A stretch of 64,000 nt of DNA from Escherichia marmotae (GTDB lineage Bacteria > Pseudomonadota > Gammaproteobacteria > Enterobacterales > Enterobacteriaceae), in assembly GCF_002900365.1 (NCBI RefSeq), contig NZ_CP025979.1:3224001-3288000 (forward strand), written 5' to 3'. A program made the translations under genes and the position numbers. This document shows positions 37,994 to 47,875 of this stretch, in pieces. Under the pieces are notes generated by a model. The model searched no databases. It saw nothing but the letters and a program-made list of their open reading frames with translations, and had not been told where the DNA came from. Position 1 is the stretch's first letter; each line of letters starts with the position of its first letter.

Positions 37994-38986
37994 TTACAAC
38001 AGAGAAGAGACGCTCTCGCGAACGGCCGCAGGCCATACGCCGCACTGAACCTGCCCAATATGTGGCAGTTGCAGCAACAACATGGTTAAACGAGACTGAC
38101 CGATACCGCCGCCGATAGTCTGTGGCATTTCGCCGCGCAGCAGCGCCTGATGCCACTCCAGTTGCAGACGATCTTCATCACCGGTCAGCGCCAGTTGATG
38201 TTTCAACGTCTCGGCATCCACACGGATACCCATTGAAGAAAGCTCAAACGCATCTTCCAGTACGGGGTTCCACACCAGAATATCGCCGTTCAACCCCGCA
38301 TATCCAAGCTCTGAAGGAGTACTCCAGTCATCATAATCCGGTGCGCGCACGTCGTGGCGGTGGCCATCGCTTAACTTGCCGCCAATTCCGACGAGGAATA
38401 CCGCGCCAAGATCTTTCGCAATCGCCCGCTCACGCCCTTTGGCATCAAGATCCGGATAACGGGACAGTAATTCCTGACTATGTACAAAGTGGATCTGATC
38501 CGGCAGGAACGGTGCCAAGCCAAACTCTTTGCTAACTGCGGCTTCGGTCGCTTTAATTCCCGCCCAGATCGCCTCTACCGTGCTTTTCAGAGTGGAGAAT
38601 TGGCGCTCACCGTCGCCCATTACGCGTTCCCAATCCCACTGATCAACATAGACCGAGTGCAACGGGGAAAGACGGTCTTCATCGGGGCGAAGGGCTTTCA
38701 TGTGCGTGTAAAGCCCTTCGCCCACACTGAAGTCGTGTTGCCCTAATGTCTGACGTTTCCACTTCGCCAGTGAATGAACCACTTCGAACTGGGCGTCAGG
38801 CAGCGCTTTCACTTTTACCTGCACCGCTTTTTCACAGCCCGACAAGTTATCCTGCGTGCCATCCCCCACACGGCTAAGGATTGGCGCCTGGACTTCAATC
38901 AGCCCTAAGCGTTCTTCCAGTTGACGAGAAAAGTGAGATTTCACGAAGCTAATTTGACGTTGTTTGGCAATGTAAGCGGTTTTCAT
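37994..38986 (-). CDS. asnA: Aspartate-ammonia ligase (asparagine synthetase A)
   Basis: AsnA makes asparagine from aspartate, ammonia and ATP. The 330-residue product is a class II aminoacyl-tRNA-synthetase-like enzyme with the N-terminal AKQRQISFVKSHFSRQLEERLGL, the LSPLHSVYVDQWDWE region, and a C-terminal GGGIGQSRL ATP-binding motif 3. It is divergent from asnC, whose product activates it when asparagine is low. Confidence 0.97.
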   Translation of the reverse strand: MKTAYIAKQRQISFVKSHFSRQLEERLGLIEVQAPILSRVGDGTQDNLSGCEKAVQVKVKALPDAQFEVVHSLAKWKRQTLGQHDFSVGEGLYTHMKALRPDEDRLSPLHSVYVDQWDWERVMGDGERQFSTLKSTVEAIWAGIKATEAAVSKEFGLAPFLPDQIHFVHSQELLSRYPDLDAKGRERAIAKDLGAVFLVGIGGKLSDGHRHDVRAPDYDDWSTPSELGYAGLNGDILVWNPVLEDAFELSSMGIRVDAETLKHQLALTGDEDRLQLEWHQALLRGEMPQTIGGGIGQSRLTMLLLQLPHIGQVQCGVWPAAVRESVSSLL

Positions 38987-39137
38987 TTTTTATACTCCTG
39001 CGTCCTGTTGCTTATGATTAAGCAACAAAAACCGGCACACATGCAATAATCATTCAATAAAAAGCCTTGCTTACTTTTGATTCATTAAAAATTAAGGCTA
39101 AAATAGACTGAATCATTAATATTCATAAGAAAAATCT
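38987..39137. promoter_or_regulatory. asnA-asnC divergent promoter region
   Basis: This AT-rich 151-base gap holds the two divergent promoters. By analogy to E. coli it holds the AsnC sites that activate asnA and repress asnC. I could not define the AsnC sites by eye. Confidence 0.55.
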
Positions 39138-39596
39138 ATGGAAAATTATCAAATCGACAATCTGGACCGCGGCATTCTGGAAGCATTAATGGGCAATGCG
39201 CGTACCGCTTACGCCGAACTGGCGAAACAATTTGGCGTCAGTCCGGGAACGATCCACGTTCGCGTAGAGAAAATGAAGCAGGCAGGGATTATTACTGGTG
39301 CTCGGATTGATGTTAGCCCGAAACAGCTCGGTTATGACGTAGGCTGCTTTATCGGCATTATATTGAAGAGCGCCAAAGACTATCCTTCCGCGCTGGCAAA
39401 ACTGGAAAGCCTTGATGAAGTAACTGAAGCCTATTACACCACCGGCCACTACAGCATCTTTATTAAGGTAATGTGCCGCTCGATCGACGCTCTCCAGCAT
39501 GTACTTATCAACAAGATCCAAACAATTGATGAAATTCAGTCCACTGAAACTCTGATCGTACTGCAGAACCCGATCATGCGTACTATCAAGCCATGA
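39138..39596 (+). CDS. asnC: AsnC, Lrp/AsnC-family regulator
   Basis: AsnC senses asparagine, activates asnA and represses itself. The 152-residue product has an N-terminal helix-turn-helix (AYAELAKQFGVSPGTIHVRVEKMKQAG, about residues 20-46) and a C-terminal RAM/ACT-like ligand domain with the family turn YYTTGHYSIFIKV. Confidence 0.97.
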   Translation: MENYQIDNLDRGILEALMGNARTAYAELAKQFGVSPGTIHVRVEKMKQAGIITGARIDVSPKQLGYDVGCFIGIILKSAKDYPSALAKLESLDEVTEAYYTTGHYSIFIKVMCRSIDALQHVLINKIQTIDEIQSTETLIVLQNPIMRTIKP

Positions 39597-39617
39597 TCGA
39601 CTTTTTTAATCCCATAC

Positions 39618-39657
39618 TTTTCCACAGGTAGATCCCAAAGCGTTCACAGCATACAAT
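39618..39657 (+). promoter_or_regulatory. mioC promoter with DnaA box
   Basis: A DnaA-box-like TTTTCCACA lies at 39618-39626 and a TACAAT -10 element at 39652-39657. The mioC promoter fires toward oriC and is DnaA-controlled in E. coli. Confidence 0.7.
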
Positions 39658-39685
39658 ACGCCACTCTTAAAAAAGGTGGCGGTTT

Positions 39686-40129
39686 ATGGCAGATATTACT
39701 CTTATCAGCGGCAGCACCCTCGGTGGTGCCGAATATGTGGCAGAACACCTGGCTGAAAAGCTGGAAGAGGCAGGTTTTACCACCGAAACGCTGCACGGCC
39801 CGTTGTTAGAAGAGTTATCTACCTCTGGGATCTGGCTGGTTATCAGTTCTACCCACGGTGCCGGAGACATTCCGGACAACCTCTCTCCTTTCTATGAAGC
39901 ATTGCTGGAACAAAAAACCGATCTTTCTGCGGTACGCTTTGGCGCAATCGGCATTGGTAGTCGTGAATACGACACTTTTTGTGGTGCTATCGATAAACTC
40001 GATGCTGAACTCAAAAATTCCGGTGCGAAACAGATTGGCGAAACACTGAAGATCAACATCCTTGATCATGACATTCCGGAAGATCCGGCAGAAGAATGGC
40101 TGGGATCGTGGGTTAATTTACTCAAATAA
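39686..40129 (+). CDS. mioC: MioC, flavodoxin-like FMN protein
   Basis: MioC is a small FMN-binding flavodoxin-type electron carrier first noted for its place next to oriC and needed in vitro for biotin synthase activity. The 147-residue product begins with the phosphate loop SGSTLGGAEYVA and has the second flavin loop STHGAGDIPDN. Transcription from mioC runs into oriC. Confidence 0.96.
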   Translation: MADITLISGSTLGGAEYVAEHLAEKLEEAGFTTETLHGPLLEELSTSGIWLVISSTHGAGDIPDNLSPFYEALLEQKTDLSAVRFGAIGIGSREYDTFCGAIDKLDAELKNSGAKQIGETLKINILDHDIPEDPAEEWLGSWVNLLK

Positions 40130-40135
40130 CTATAC

Positions 40136-40410
40136 AGATCGTGCGATCTACTGTGGATAACTCTGGTAGGAAGCTTGGATCAACCGGTAGTTATCCAAAG
40201 AACAACTGTTGTTCAGTTTTTGAGTTGTGTATAACTCCTCATTCTGATCCCAGCTTATACTGACCAGGATCACCGATCATTCACAGCTAATGATCCTCAG
40301 CAGGTCATTGATCTAAAAAGCTAGATCCTTGTTATCCACAGACCAGGTCGATCCTAATAAGAGATCACAATAGAACAGATCTCTAAATAAAAAGATCTTC
40401 TTTTTAATAC
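40136..40410. other. oriC: Chromosomal replication origin oriC
   Basis: The region has every core part of an enterobacterial origin. DnaA boxes: TGTGGATAA at 40152-40160 (R4), TTATCCAAA at 40191-40199 (R3), TGTGTATAA at 40226-40234 (R2) and TTATCCACA at 40332-40340 (R1). Three AT-rich 13-mers at 40354-40366, 40369-40381 and 40385-40397 form the unwinding element next to R1. There are about 13 GATC sites for Dam/SeqA. A GATCAA block near 40305-40315 (read leftward) sits where IHF binds. Base changes relative to K-12 fall mainly between these sites. Confidence 0.96.
40354..40397. other. DNA unwinding element (three 13-mers) of oriC
   Basis: Read on the minus strand, the 13-mers are GATCTCTTATTAG, GATCTGTTCTATT and GATCTTTTTATTT. 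Each begins with GATC and is followed by a T/A-rich tract, as in the E. coli right, middle and left 13-mers. The left one differs from K-12 at one base as I recall it. Confidence 0.9.
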
Positions 40411-40507
40411 TCAGGCTCCCAGGTCTTTCTCAAGCCGTCAAAGTTGAGTAGAATCCACGGCCCGGGCTTCAATCCATTTTCATACCGCGTTATGCGAGGC
40501 AATCACC
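40411..40507 (+). promoter_or_regulatory. mnmG (gidA) promoter and leader
   Basis: TAGAAT at 40449-40454 can serve as the -10 box. The transcript runs away from oriC into mnmG; gidA transcription is known to aid origin unwinding in E. coli. Confidence 0.6.
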
Positions 40508-42397
40508 ATGTTTTATCCGGATCCTTTTGACGTCATCATCATTGGCGGGGGTCATGCAGGCACCGAGGCAGCGATGGCCGCGGCGCGTATGGGTCAACAG
40601 ACTCTGCTTTTGACACACAATATCGACACTCTGGGGCAGATGAGCTGCAACCCGGCGATCGGCGGTATTGGGAAGGGACATCTGGTAAAAGAAGTGGATG
40701 CACTCGGCGGTCTGATGGCAAAAGCGATCGACCATGCAGGTATTCAGTTTAGGATACTAAACGCCAGCAAGGGGCCAGCGGTTCGGGCTACCCGGGCACA
40801 GGCGGATCGCGTGCTCTATCGTCAAGCGGTACGTACTGCTTTGGAGAATCAACCGAACCTGATGATCTTCCAGCAGGCGGTTGAAGATCTTATTGTCGAA
40901 AACGATCGCGTGGTCGGCGCTGTTACCCAAATGGGCCTGAAATTCCGTGCCAAAGCTGTCGTTCTTACTGTCGGGACTTTCCTTGACGGTAAGATTCATA
41001 TCGGTCTGGATAATTACAGCGGTGGTCGTGCTGGCGATCCTCCATCCATTCCGCTCTCGCGCCGTTTACGTGAACTTCCGCTGCGTGTTGGTCGTCTGAA
41101 AACCGGGACACCGCCGCGTATTGATGCGCGTACCATCGACTTTAGCGTCCTTGCACAACAGCATGGCGATAACCCGATGCCGGTGTTCTCGTTTATGGGC
41201 AATGCGGCCCAGCATCCACAGCAGGTGCCGTGCTACATCACCCATACCAACGAAAAAACGCATGACGTGATCCGCAGTAACCTCGATCGCAGTCCGATGT
41301 ATGCCGGAGTGATCGAAGGTGTCGGCCCACGCTACTGTCCGTCGATCGAAGACAAAGTCATGCGCTTTGCTGACAGAAACCAGCATCAGATCTTCCTTGA
41401 GCCAGAAGGGTTAACGTCTAACGAAATTTATCCGAACGGTATCTCCACCAGCCTGCCGTTCGATGTGCAGATGCAAATCGTCCGCTCCATGCAGGGGATG
41501 GAAAACGCGAAGATCGTGCGTCCGGGTTATGCCATTGAATATGACTTCTTCGATCCGCGTGACCTGAAACCTACGCTGGAGAGCAAGTTTATCCAGGGGC
41601 TGTTCTTTGCCGGTCAAATTAATGGCACTACAGGTTACGAAGAAGCGGCGGCGCAAGGTTTGCTGGCCGGTCTTAACGCCGCTCGCCTGTCTGCAGACAA
41701 AGAAGGCTGGGCACCGGCGCGCTCCCAGGCGTACCTCGGCGTACTGGTAGATGACCTCTGCACACTGGGTACTAAAGAACCGTATCGTATGTTTACCTCT
41801 CGTGCGGAATATCGTCTGATGCTGCGCGAAGATAACGCCGACCTGCGTCTGACTGAAATCGGACGTGAGCTGGGGCTGGTTGACGATGAACGTTGGGCGC
41901 GCTTTAACGAGAAACTCGAAAATATCGAGCGTGAGCGTCAGCGTCTGAAATCCACTTGGGTAACCCCGTCGGCGGAAGCTGCTGCCGAAGTGAATGCTCA
42001 CCTGACTGCGCCGCTTTCCCGTGAAGCCAGTGGTGAAGATCTGTTGCGTCGTCCGGAAATGACCTATGAAAAATTAACCTCGCTGACGCCGTTTGCCCCT
42101 GCGTTGACAGACGAGCAGGCGGCGGAACAGGTTGAGATTCAGGTTAAATATGAGGGTTATATTGCGCGCCAACAGGATGAGATCGAAAAACAGCAGCGTA
42201 ACGAGAACACACTGCTGCCTGCGACACTGGATTACCGCCAGGTATCCGGTCTGTCTAACGAAGTGATCGCTAAACTCAACGATCACAAACCGGCCTCTAT
42301 TGGTCAGGCTTCGCGTATTTCTGGCGTCACGCCTGCGGCCATCTCCATTCTGCTGGTGTGGCTGAAAAAACAAGGTATGCTGCGTCGTAGCGCATAA
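40508..42397 (+). CDS. mnmG: MnmG (GidA), tRNA uridine 5-carboxymethylaminomethyl modification enzyme
   Basis: MnmG works with MnmE to install the cmnm5 or nm5 group on wobble uridine 34 of several tRNAs, using FAD and methylene-tetrahydrofolate. The 629-residue product has the FAD dinucleotide fold GGGHAGTEAAMAAARMG near residues 13-29. The GidA signatures GGRAGDPPSIPLSRRLRELPLRVGRLKTGTPPRID and GQINGTTGYEEAAAQG are present, followed by a helical C-terminal domain that binds MnmE. Confidence 0.97.
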   Translation: MFYPDPFDVIIIGGGHAGTEAAMAAARMGQQTLLLTHNIDTLGQMSCNPAIGGIGKGHLVKEVDALGGLMAKAIDHAGIQFRILNASKGPAVRATRAQADRVLYRQAVRTALENQPNLMIFQQAVEDLIVENDRVVGAVTQMGLKFRAKAVVLTVGTFLDGKIHIGLDNYSGGRAGDPPSIPLSRRLRELPLRVGRLKTGTPPRIDARTIDFSVLAQQHGDNPMPVFSFMGNAAQHPQQVPCYITHTNEKTHDVIRSNLDRSPMYAGVIEGVGPRYCPSIEDKVMRFADRNQHQIFLEPEGLTSNEIYPNGISTSLPFDVQMQIVRSMQGMENAKIVRPGYAIEYDFFDPRDLKPTLESKFIQGLFFAGQINGTTGYEEAAAQGLLAGLNAARLSADKEGWAPARSQAYLGVLVDDLCTLGTKEPYRMFTSRAEYRLMLREDNADLRLTEIGRELGLVDDERWARFNEKLENIERERQRLKSTWVTPSAEAAAEVNAHLTAPLSREASGEDLLRRPEMTYEKLTSLTPFAPALTDEQAAEQVEIQVKYEGYIARQQDEIEKQQRNENTLLPATLDYRQVSGLSNEVIAKLNDHKPASIGQASRISGVTPAAISILLVWLKKQGMLRRSA

Positions 42398-42460
42398 CGC
42401 ATTAAAAATGCCTGGTAAGCACCCGCTTACCGGGCAACGCATCAAGAACAGGTAATCACC

Positions 42461-43084
42461 GTGCTCAACAAACTCTCTTCACTGCTGAAAGACGCAGGAA
42501 TTTCGCTTACCGATCACCAGAAAAATCAGCTTATTGCCTACGTAAATATGCTGCATAAATGGAATAAGGCGTACAACCTGACTTCGGTCCGCGATCCTAA
42601 TGAGATGCTGGTACGCCATATTCTCGACAGCATTGTCGTGGCACCGTATCTGCAAGGTGAACGTTTTATCGATGTCGGTACAGGACCGGGTCTGCCAGGT
42701 ATTCCACTCTCTATTGTGCGTCCTGAGGCCCACTTCACGTTGCTGGATAGCCTCGGTAAACGCGTGCGCTTCCTTCGTCAGGTGCAACATGAGTTAAAAC
42801 TGGAGAACATTGAGCCAGTACAGAGTAGGGTAGAAGAGTTTCCGTCAGAGCCACCGTTTGATGGTGTGATTAGCCGTGCTTTTGCCTCTCTGAACGATAT
42901 GGTGAGCTGGTGCCATCATCTTCCTGGTGAACAAGGTCGTTTTTATGCGCTGAAAGGCCAAATGCCAGAAGATGAAATGGCCCTGCTACCAGCAGAATAT
43001 CAGGTTGAATCAGTGGTTAAACTTCAGGTTCCGGCTCTGGATGGCGAACGTCATCTGGTGGTGATTAAAGCAAATAAAATTTAA
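42461..43084 (+). CDS. rsmG: RsmG (GidB), 16S rRNA m7G527 methyltransferase
   Basis: RsmG methylates G527 of 16S rRNA with S-adenosylmethionine; its loss gives low-level streptomycin resistance. The 207-residue product starts at GTG (42461). It has the GidB N-terminal helices, YNLTSVRDPNEMLVRHILDS, and the SAM site DVGTGPGLPGIPL near residues 69-81. It follows mnmG by 63 bases, a gap carrying a small stem-loop (about 42411-42434). Confidence 0.97.
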   Translation: MLNKLSSLLKDAGISLTDHQKNQLIAYVNMLHKWNKAYNLTSVRDPNEMLVRHILDSIVVAPYLQGERFIDVGTGPGLPGIPLSIVRPEAHFTLLDSLGKRVRFLRQVQHELKLENIEPVQSRVEEFPSEPPFDGVISRAFASLNDMVSWCHHLPGEQGRFYALKGQMPEDEMALLPAEYQVESVVKLQVPALDGERHLVVIKANKI

Positions 43085-43171
43085 TTTTTATCAAAAAAAT
43101 CATAAAAAATTAATCGGTTTGACTGTTAACAACAACCGGGTTTTTTACTGATATAACTGGTTACATTTAAC

Positions 43172-43216
43172 GCCACGTTCACGATTTTGATTCAATACTG
43201 TAACGTGGCTTTTTTT
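43172..43216 (+). terminator. Terminator downstream of rsmG
   Basis: An eight-base stem, GCCACGTT / AACGTGGC, with a 22-base loop is followed by TTTTTTT. The loop is longer than usual, so efficiency is uncertain. Confidence 0.6.
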
Positions 43217-43581
43217 GATAAGCAGAAAATAAGTCATTAGTGAAAATATCAGCCGGCTAAAAATTGGCGCTAAGAAGCATAACTTGCTGTTAAAATATTA
43301 TTAAGAATGTCAATGGCTGGTTTTTGTTATGTAAATGTCATTTATGAAAACAGTATCTGTTTTTAGACTGAAATATCAGAAGCTTGCAATGGCATCATTT
43401 GCCAAGTAAATAAATATGCTGTGCGCGAACATGCGCGATATGTGATCTGAAGCACGCTTTATCACCAGTGTTTACGCGTTATTTACAGTTTTTCATGATC
43501 TGACATGGTTAGCAGAAAAGTCGCAATTGTATGCACTGGAAAAATATTTAAACATTTATTCACCTTTTGGCTACTTATTGT

Positions 43582-43609
43582 TTGAAATCACGGGGGCGCA
43601 CCGTATAAT
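43582..43609 (+). promoter_or_regulatory. Main atp (unc) operon promoter
   Basis: TTGAAA and TATAAT are separated by 16 bases, 92 bases upstream of the atpI start. Confidence 0.82.
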
Positions 43610-43700
43610 TTGACCGCTTTTTGATGCTTGACTCTAAGCCTTAAAGAAAGTTTTATACGACACGCGGCATACCTCGAAGGGAGCAGGAGTGAAAAACGTG

Positions 43701-44081
43701 ATGTCTGTGTCGCTCTTGAGTCGAAACGTTGCTCGGAAGCTTCTGCTCGTTCAGTTACTGGTGGTGATAGCAAGTGGATTGCTGTTCAGCCTCAAAGACC
43801 CCTTCTGGGGCGTCTCTGCGTTAAGCGGGGGCCTGGCAGTCTTTCTGCCTAACGTTTTGTTTATGATATTTGCCTGGCGTCACCAGGCGCATACACCAGC
43901 GAAAGGCCGGGTAGCCTGGACATTCGCTTTAGGCGAAGCTTTCAAAGTTCTGGCAATGTTGGTGTTACTGGTGGTGGCGTTGGCGGTTTTAAAGGCGGTA
44001 TTCTTGCCGCTGATCGTTACGTGGGTTTTGGTGCTGGTGGTTCAGATACTGGCGCCGGCTGTAATTAACAACAAAGGGTAA
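43701..44081 (+). CDS. atpI: AtpI, ATP synthase assembly accessory protein
   Basis: AtpI is a small inner-membrane protein encoded first in the operon and thought to help assemble the c-ring. The 126-residue product has about four hydrophobic segments. A GTG four codons upstream is in frame, but its purine-rich box is too close, so the ATG at 43701 is preferred. Confidence 0.93.
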   Translation: MSVSLLSRNVARKLLLVQLLVVIASGLLFSLKDPFWGVSALSGGLAVFLPNVLFMIFAWRHQAHTPAKGRVAWTFALGEAFKVLAMLVLLVVALAVLKAVFLPLIVTWVLVLVVQILAPAVINNKG

Positions 44082-44089
44082 AAGGCATC

Positions 44090-44905
<816 letters not shown>

Positions 44906-44951
44906 TTTACCAACACTATTACGTTTTAACTGAAACAAACTGGAGACTGTC

Positions 44952-45191
<240 letters not shown>

Positions 45192-45252
45192 TAAGCGTTG
45201 CTTTTATTTAAAGAGCAATATCAGAACGTTAACTAAATAGAGGCATTGTGCT

Positions 45253-45723
45253 GTGAATCTTAACGCAACAATCCTCGGCCAGGCCATCGCGTTTGTCCTG
45301 TTCGTTCTGTTCTGCATGAAGTACGTATGGCCGCCATTAATGGCTGCCATCGAAAAACGTCAAAAAGAAATTGCTGACGGTCTTGCTTCCGCAGAACGAG
45401 CACACAAGGACCTTGACCTTGCAAAGGCCAGCGCGACCGACCAGCTGAAAAAAGCGAAAGCGGAAGCCCAGGTAATCATCGAGCAGGCGAACAAACGTCG
45501 CTCTCAGATTCTGGACGAAGCTAAAGCTGAGGCAGAACAGGAACGTACTAAAATCGTGGCTCAGGCGCAGGCGGAAATTGAAGCCGAGCGTAAACGTGCC
45601 CGTGAAGAGCTGCGTAAGCAAGTTGCTATCCTGGCTGTTGCTGGCGCCGAGAAGATCATCGAACGTTCCGTGGATGAAGCTGCTAACAGCGACATCGTGG
45701 ATAAACTTGTCGCTGAACTGTAA
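45253..45723 (+). CDS. atpF: ATP synthase F0 subunit b
   Basis: Subunit b dimerises to make the peripheral stalk linking F0 to F1. The 156-residue product has one N-terminal membrane segment ([20 protein letters not shown]) followed by a long, highly charged Ala-rich helix typical of the b coiled coil. The start is GTG (45253). Confidence 0.98.
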
Positions 45724-45737
45724 GGAGGGAGGGGCTG

Positions 45738-46271
45738 ATGTCTGAATTTATTACGGTAGCTCGCCCCTACGCCAAAGCAGCTTTTGACTTTGCCGTCGAA
45801 CACCAAAGTGTAGAACGCTGGCAGGACATGCTGGCGTTTGCCGCCGAGGTAACCAAAAACGAACAGATGGCAGAGCTTCTGTCTGGTGCACTGGCACCAG
45901 AAACGCTCGCCGGGTCGTTTATCGCAGTTTGTGGTGAGCAACTGGACGAAAACGGTCAGAACCTGATTCGGGTTATGGCTGAAAATGGTCGTCTTAACGC
46001 GCTCCCGGATGTTCTGGAGCAGTTTATTCACCTGCGTGCTGTGAGTGAGGCTACCGCTGAGGTAGACGTCATTTCCGCTGCCGCGCTGAGTGAACAACAG
46101 CTCGCGAAAATTTCTGCTGCGATGGAAAAACGTCTGTCACGCAAAGTTAAGCTGAATTGCAAAATCGATAAGTCTGTAATGGCAGGCGTTATCATCCGAG
46201 CGGGTGATATGGTCATTGATGGCAGCGTACGCGGTCGTCTTGAGCGCCTTGCAGACGTCTTGCAGTCTTAA
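45738..46271 (+). CDS. atpH: ATP synthase F1 subunit delta
   Basis: Delta sits on top of F1 and joins it to the b dimer. The 177-residue product starts SEFITVARPYAKAAFDFA, the family N-terminal signature, and ends with the IRAGDMVIDGSVRGRLERL motif. It is 14 bases after atpF. Confidence 0.98.
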   Translation: MSEFITVARPYAKAAFDFAVEHQSVERWQDMLAFAAEVTKNEQMAELLSGALAPETLAGSFIAVCGEQLDENGQNLIRVMAENGRLNALPDVLEQFIHLRAVSEATAEVDVISAAALSEQQLAKISAAMEKRLSRKVKLNCKIDKSVMAGVIIRAGDMVIDGSVRGRLERLADVLQS

Positions 46272-46283
46272 GGGGACTGGAGC

Positions 46284-47825
46284 ATGCAACTGAATTCCAC
46301 CGAAATCAGCGAACTGATCAAGCAGCGCATTGCTCAGTTCAATGTTGTGAGTGAAGCTCACAACGAAGGTACTATTGTTTCTGTAAGTGACGGTGTTATC
46401 CGCATCCACGGCCTGGCCGATTGTATGCAGGGTGAAATGATCTCCCTGCCGGGTAACCGTTACGCTATCGCACTGAACCTCGAGCACGACTCTGTAGGTG
46501 CGGTTGTTATGGGCCCGTACGCTGACCTTGCCGAAGGCATGAAAGTTAAGTGTACTGGCCGTATCCTGGAAGTTCCGGTTGGCCGTGGCCTGCTGGGCCG
46601 TGTGGTTAACACTCTGGGTGCGCCAATCGACGGTAAAGGTCCGCTGGATCACGACGGCTTCTCTGCTGTAGAAGCTATCGCTCCGGGCGTTATCGAACGT
46701 CAGTCCGTAGATCAGCCGGTACAGACTGGTTATAAAGCTGTTGACTCCATGATCCCAATCGGTCGTGGTCAGCGTGAATTGATCATCGGTGACCGTCAGA
46801 CCGGTAAAACCGCACTGGCTATCGATGCCATCATCAACCAGCGCGATTCCGGTATCAAATGTATCTATGTTGCTATCGGTCAGAAAGCGTCCACCATTTC
46901 TAACGTGGTACGTAAACTGGAAGAGCACGGCGCACTGGCTAACACCATCGTTGTGGTAGCAACCGCGTCTGAATCCGCTGCACTGCAATACCTGGCACCG
47001 TATGCGGGTTGCGCAATGGGCGAATACTTCCGTGACCGTGGTGAAGATGCGCTGATCATTTACGATGACCTGTCTAAACAGGCTGTTGCTTACCGTCAGA
47101 TCTCCCTGCTGCTCCGTCGTCCGCCAGGACGTGAAGCATTCCCGGGTGACGTATTCTACCTCCACTCTCGTCTGCTGGAGCGTGCTGCGCGTGTTAACGC
47201 CGAATACGTTGAAGCTTTCACCAAAGGTGAAGTGAAAGGGAAAACCGGTTCTCTGACCGCGCTGCCGATTATCGAAACTCAGGCTGGTGACGTTTCTGCG
47301 TTCGTTCCGACCAACGTAATCTCTATTACCGATGGTCAGATCTTCCTGGAAACCAACCTGTTCAACGCCGGTATTCGTCCTGCGGTTAACCCGGGTATCT
47401 CCGTATCCCGTGTTGGTGGGGCAGCACAGACCAAGATCATGAAAAAACTGTCCGGTGGTATCCGTACCGCTCTGGCGCAGTATCGTGAACTGGCAGCGTT
47501 CTCTCAGTTTGCATCCGACCTTGACGATGCAACGCGTAAGCAGCTTGACCACGGTCAGAAAGTGACCGAACTGCTGAAACAGAAACAGTATGCGCCGATG
47601 TCCGTTGCGCAGCAGTCTCTGGTTCTGTTCGCAGCAGAACGTGGTTACCTGGCGGATGTTGAACTGTCGAAAATCGGCAGCTTCGAAGCCGCTCTGCTGG
47701 CTTACGTCGACCGTGATCACGCTCCGTTGATGCAAGAGATCAACCAGACCGGTGGCTACAACGACGAAATCGAAGGCAAGCTGAAAGGCATCCTCGATTC
47801 CTTCAAAGCAACCCAATCCTGGTAA
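46284..47825 (+). CDS. atpA: ATP synthase F1 subunit alpha
   Basis: Alpha forms the alternating non-catalytic nucleotide sites of the F1 hexamer. The 513-residue product has the P-loop GDRQTGKTA (Lys175), the VGRVVNTLG-type region, and the arginine-finger segment ISVSRVGGAAQ (Arg376). The antisense strand is open for 559 codons, a result of codon bias and not a gene. Confidence 0.99.
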   Translation: MQLNSTEISELIKQRIAQFNVVSEAHNEGTIVSVSDGVIRIHGLADCMQGEMISLPGNRYAIALNLEHDSVGAVVMGPYADLAEGMKVKCTGRILEVPVGRGLLGRVVNTLGAPIDGKGPLDHDGFSAVEAIAPGVIERQSVDQPVQTGYKAVDSMIPIGRGQRELIIGDRQTGKTALAIDAIINQRDSGIKCIYVAIGQKASTISNVVRKLEEHGALANTIVVVATASESAALQYLAPYAGCAMGEYFRDRGEDALIIYDDLSKQAVAYRQISLLLRRPPGREAFPGDVFYLHSRLLERAARVNAEYVEAFTKGEVKGKTGSLTALPIIETQAGDVSAFVPTNVISITDGQIFLETNLFNAGIRPAVNPGISVSRVGGAAQTKIMKKLSGGIRTALAQYRELAAFSQFASDLDDATRKQLDHGQKVTELLKQKQYAPMSVAQQSLVLFAAERGYLADVELSKIGSFEAALLAYVDRDHAPLMQEINQTGGYNDEIEGKLKGILDSFKATQSW

Positions 47826-47875
47826 CGTCTGGCGGCTTGCCTTAGGGCAGGCCGCAAGGCATTGAGGAGAAGCTC

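Larger units (their letters stand above)
43085..43700. promoter_or_regulatory. rsmG-atpI intergenic region with terminator and atp promoter
   Basis: This 616-base, AT-rich gap has no plausible gene. GCCACGTT (43172-43179) and AACGTGGC (43202-43209) followed by seven T residues form a terminator with a long loop. AAAACAG - TAT - CTGTTTT at 43347-43363 is another hairpin. A CRP-like half-site TGTGATCTGAAGCACG lies at 43441-43456. The atp promoter is TTGAAA (43582-43587), then 16 bases, then TATAAT (43604-43609). Confidence 0.75.

Noticed and set aside
43085..43700. Hidden small gene or RNA in the long rsmG-atpI gap
   Set aside because: No ORF with a good start and ribosome binding site was found, and the hairpins present look like terminators. 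The gap is of the kind seen upstream of the atp operon in E. coli.
46137..47816. 559-codon open frame antisense to atpA
   Set aside because: It is a shadow of the strongly biased codons of atpA. It has no ribosome binding site logic and no recognisable domain, and its composition is unlike a bacterial protein (rich in Gln, Thr and Arg). The sense strand encodes a complete ATP synthase alpha subunit.
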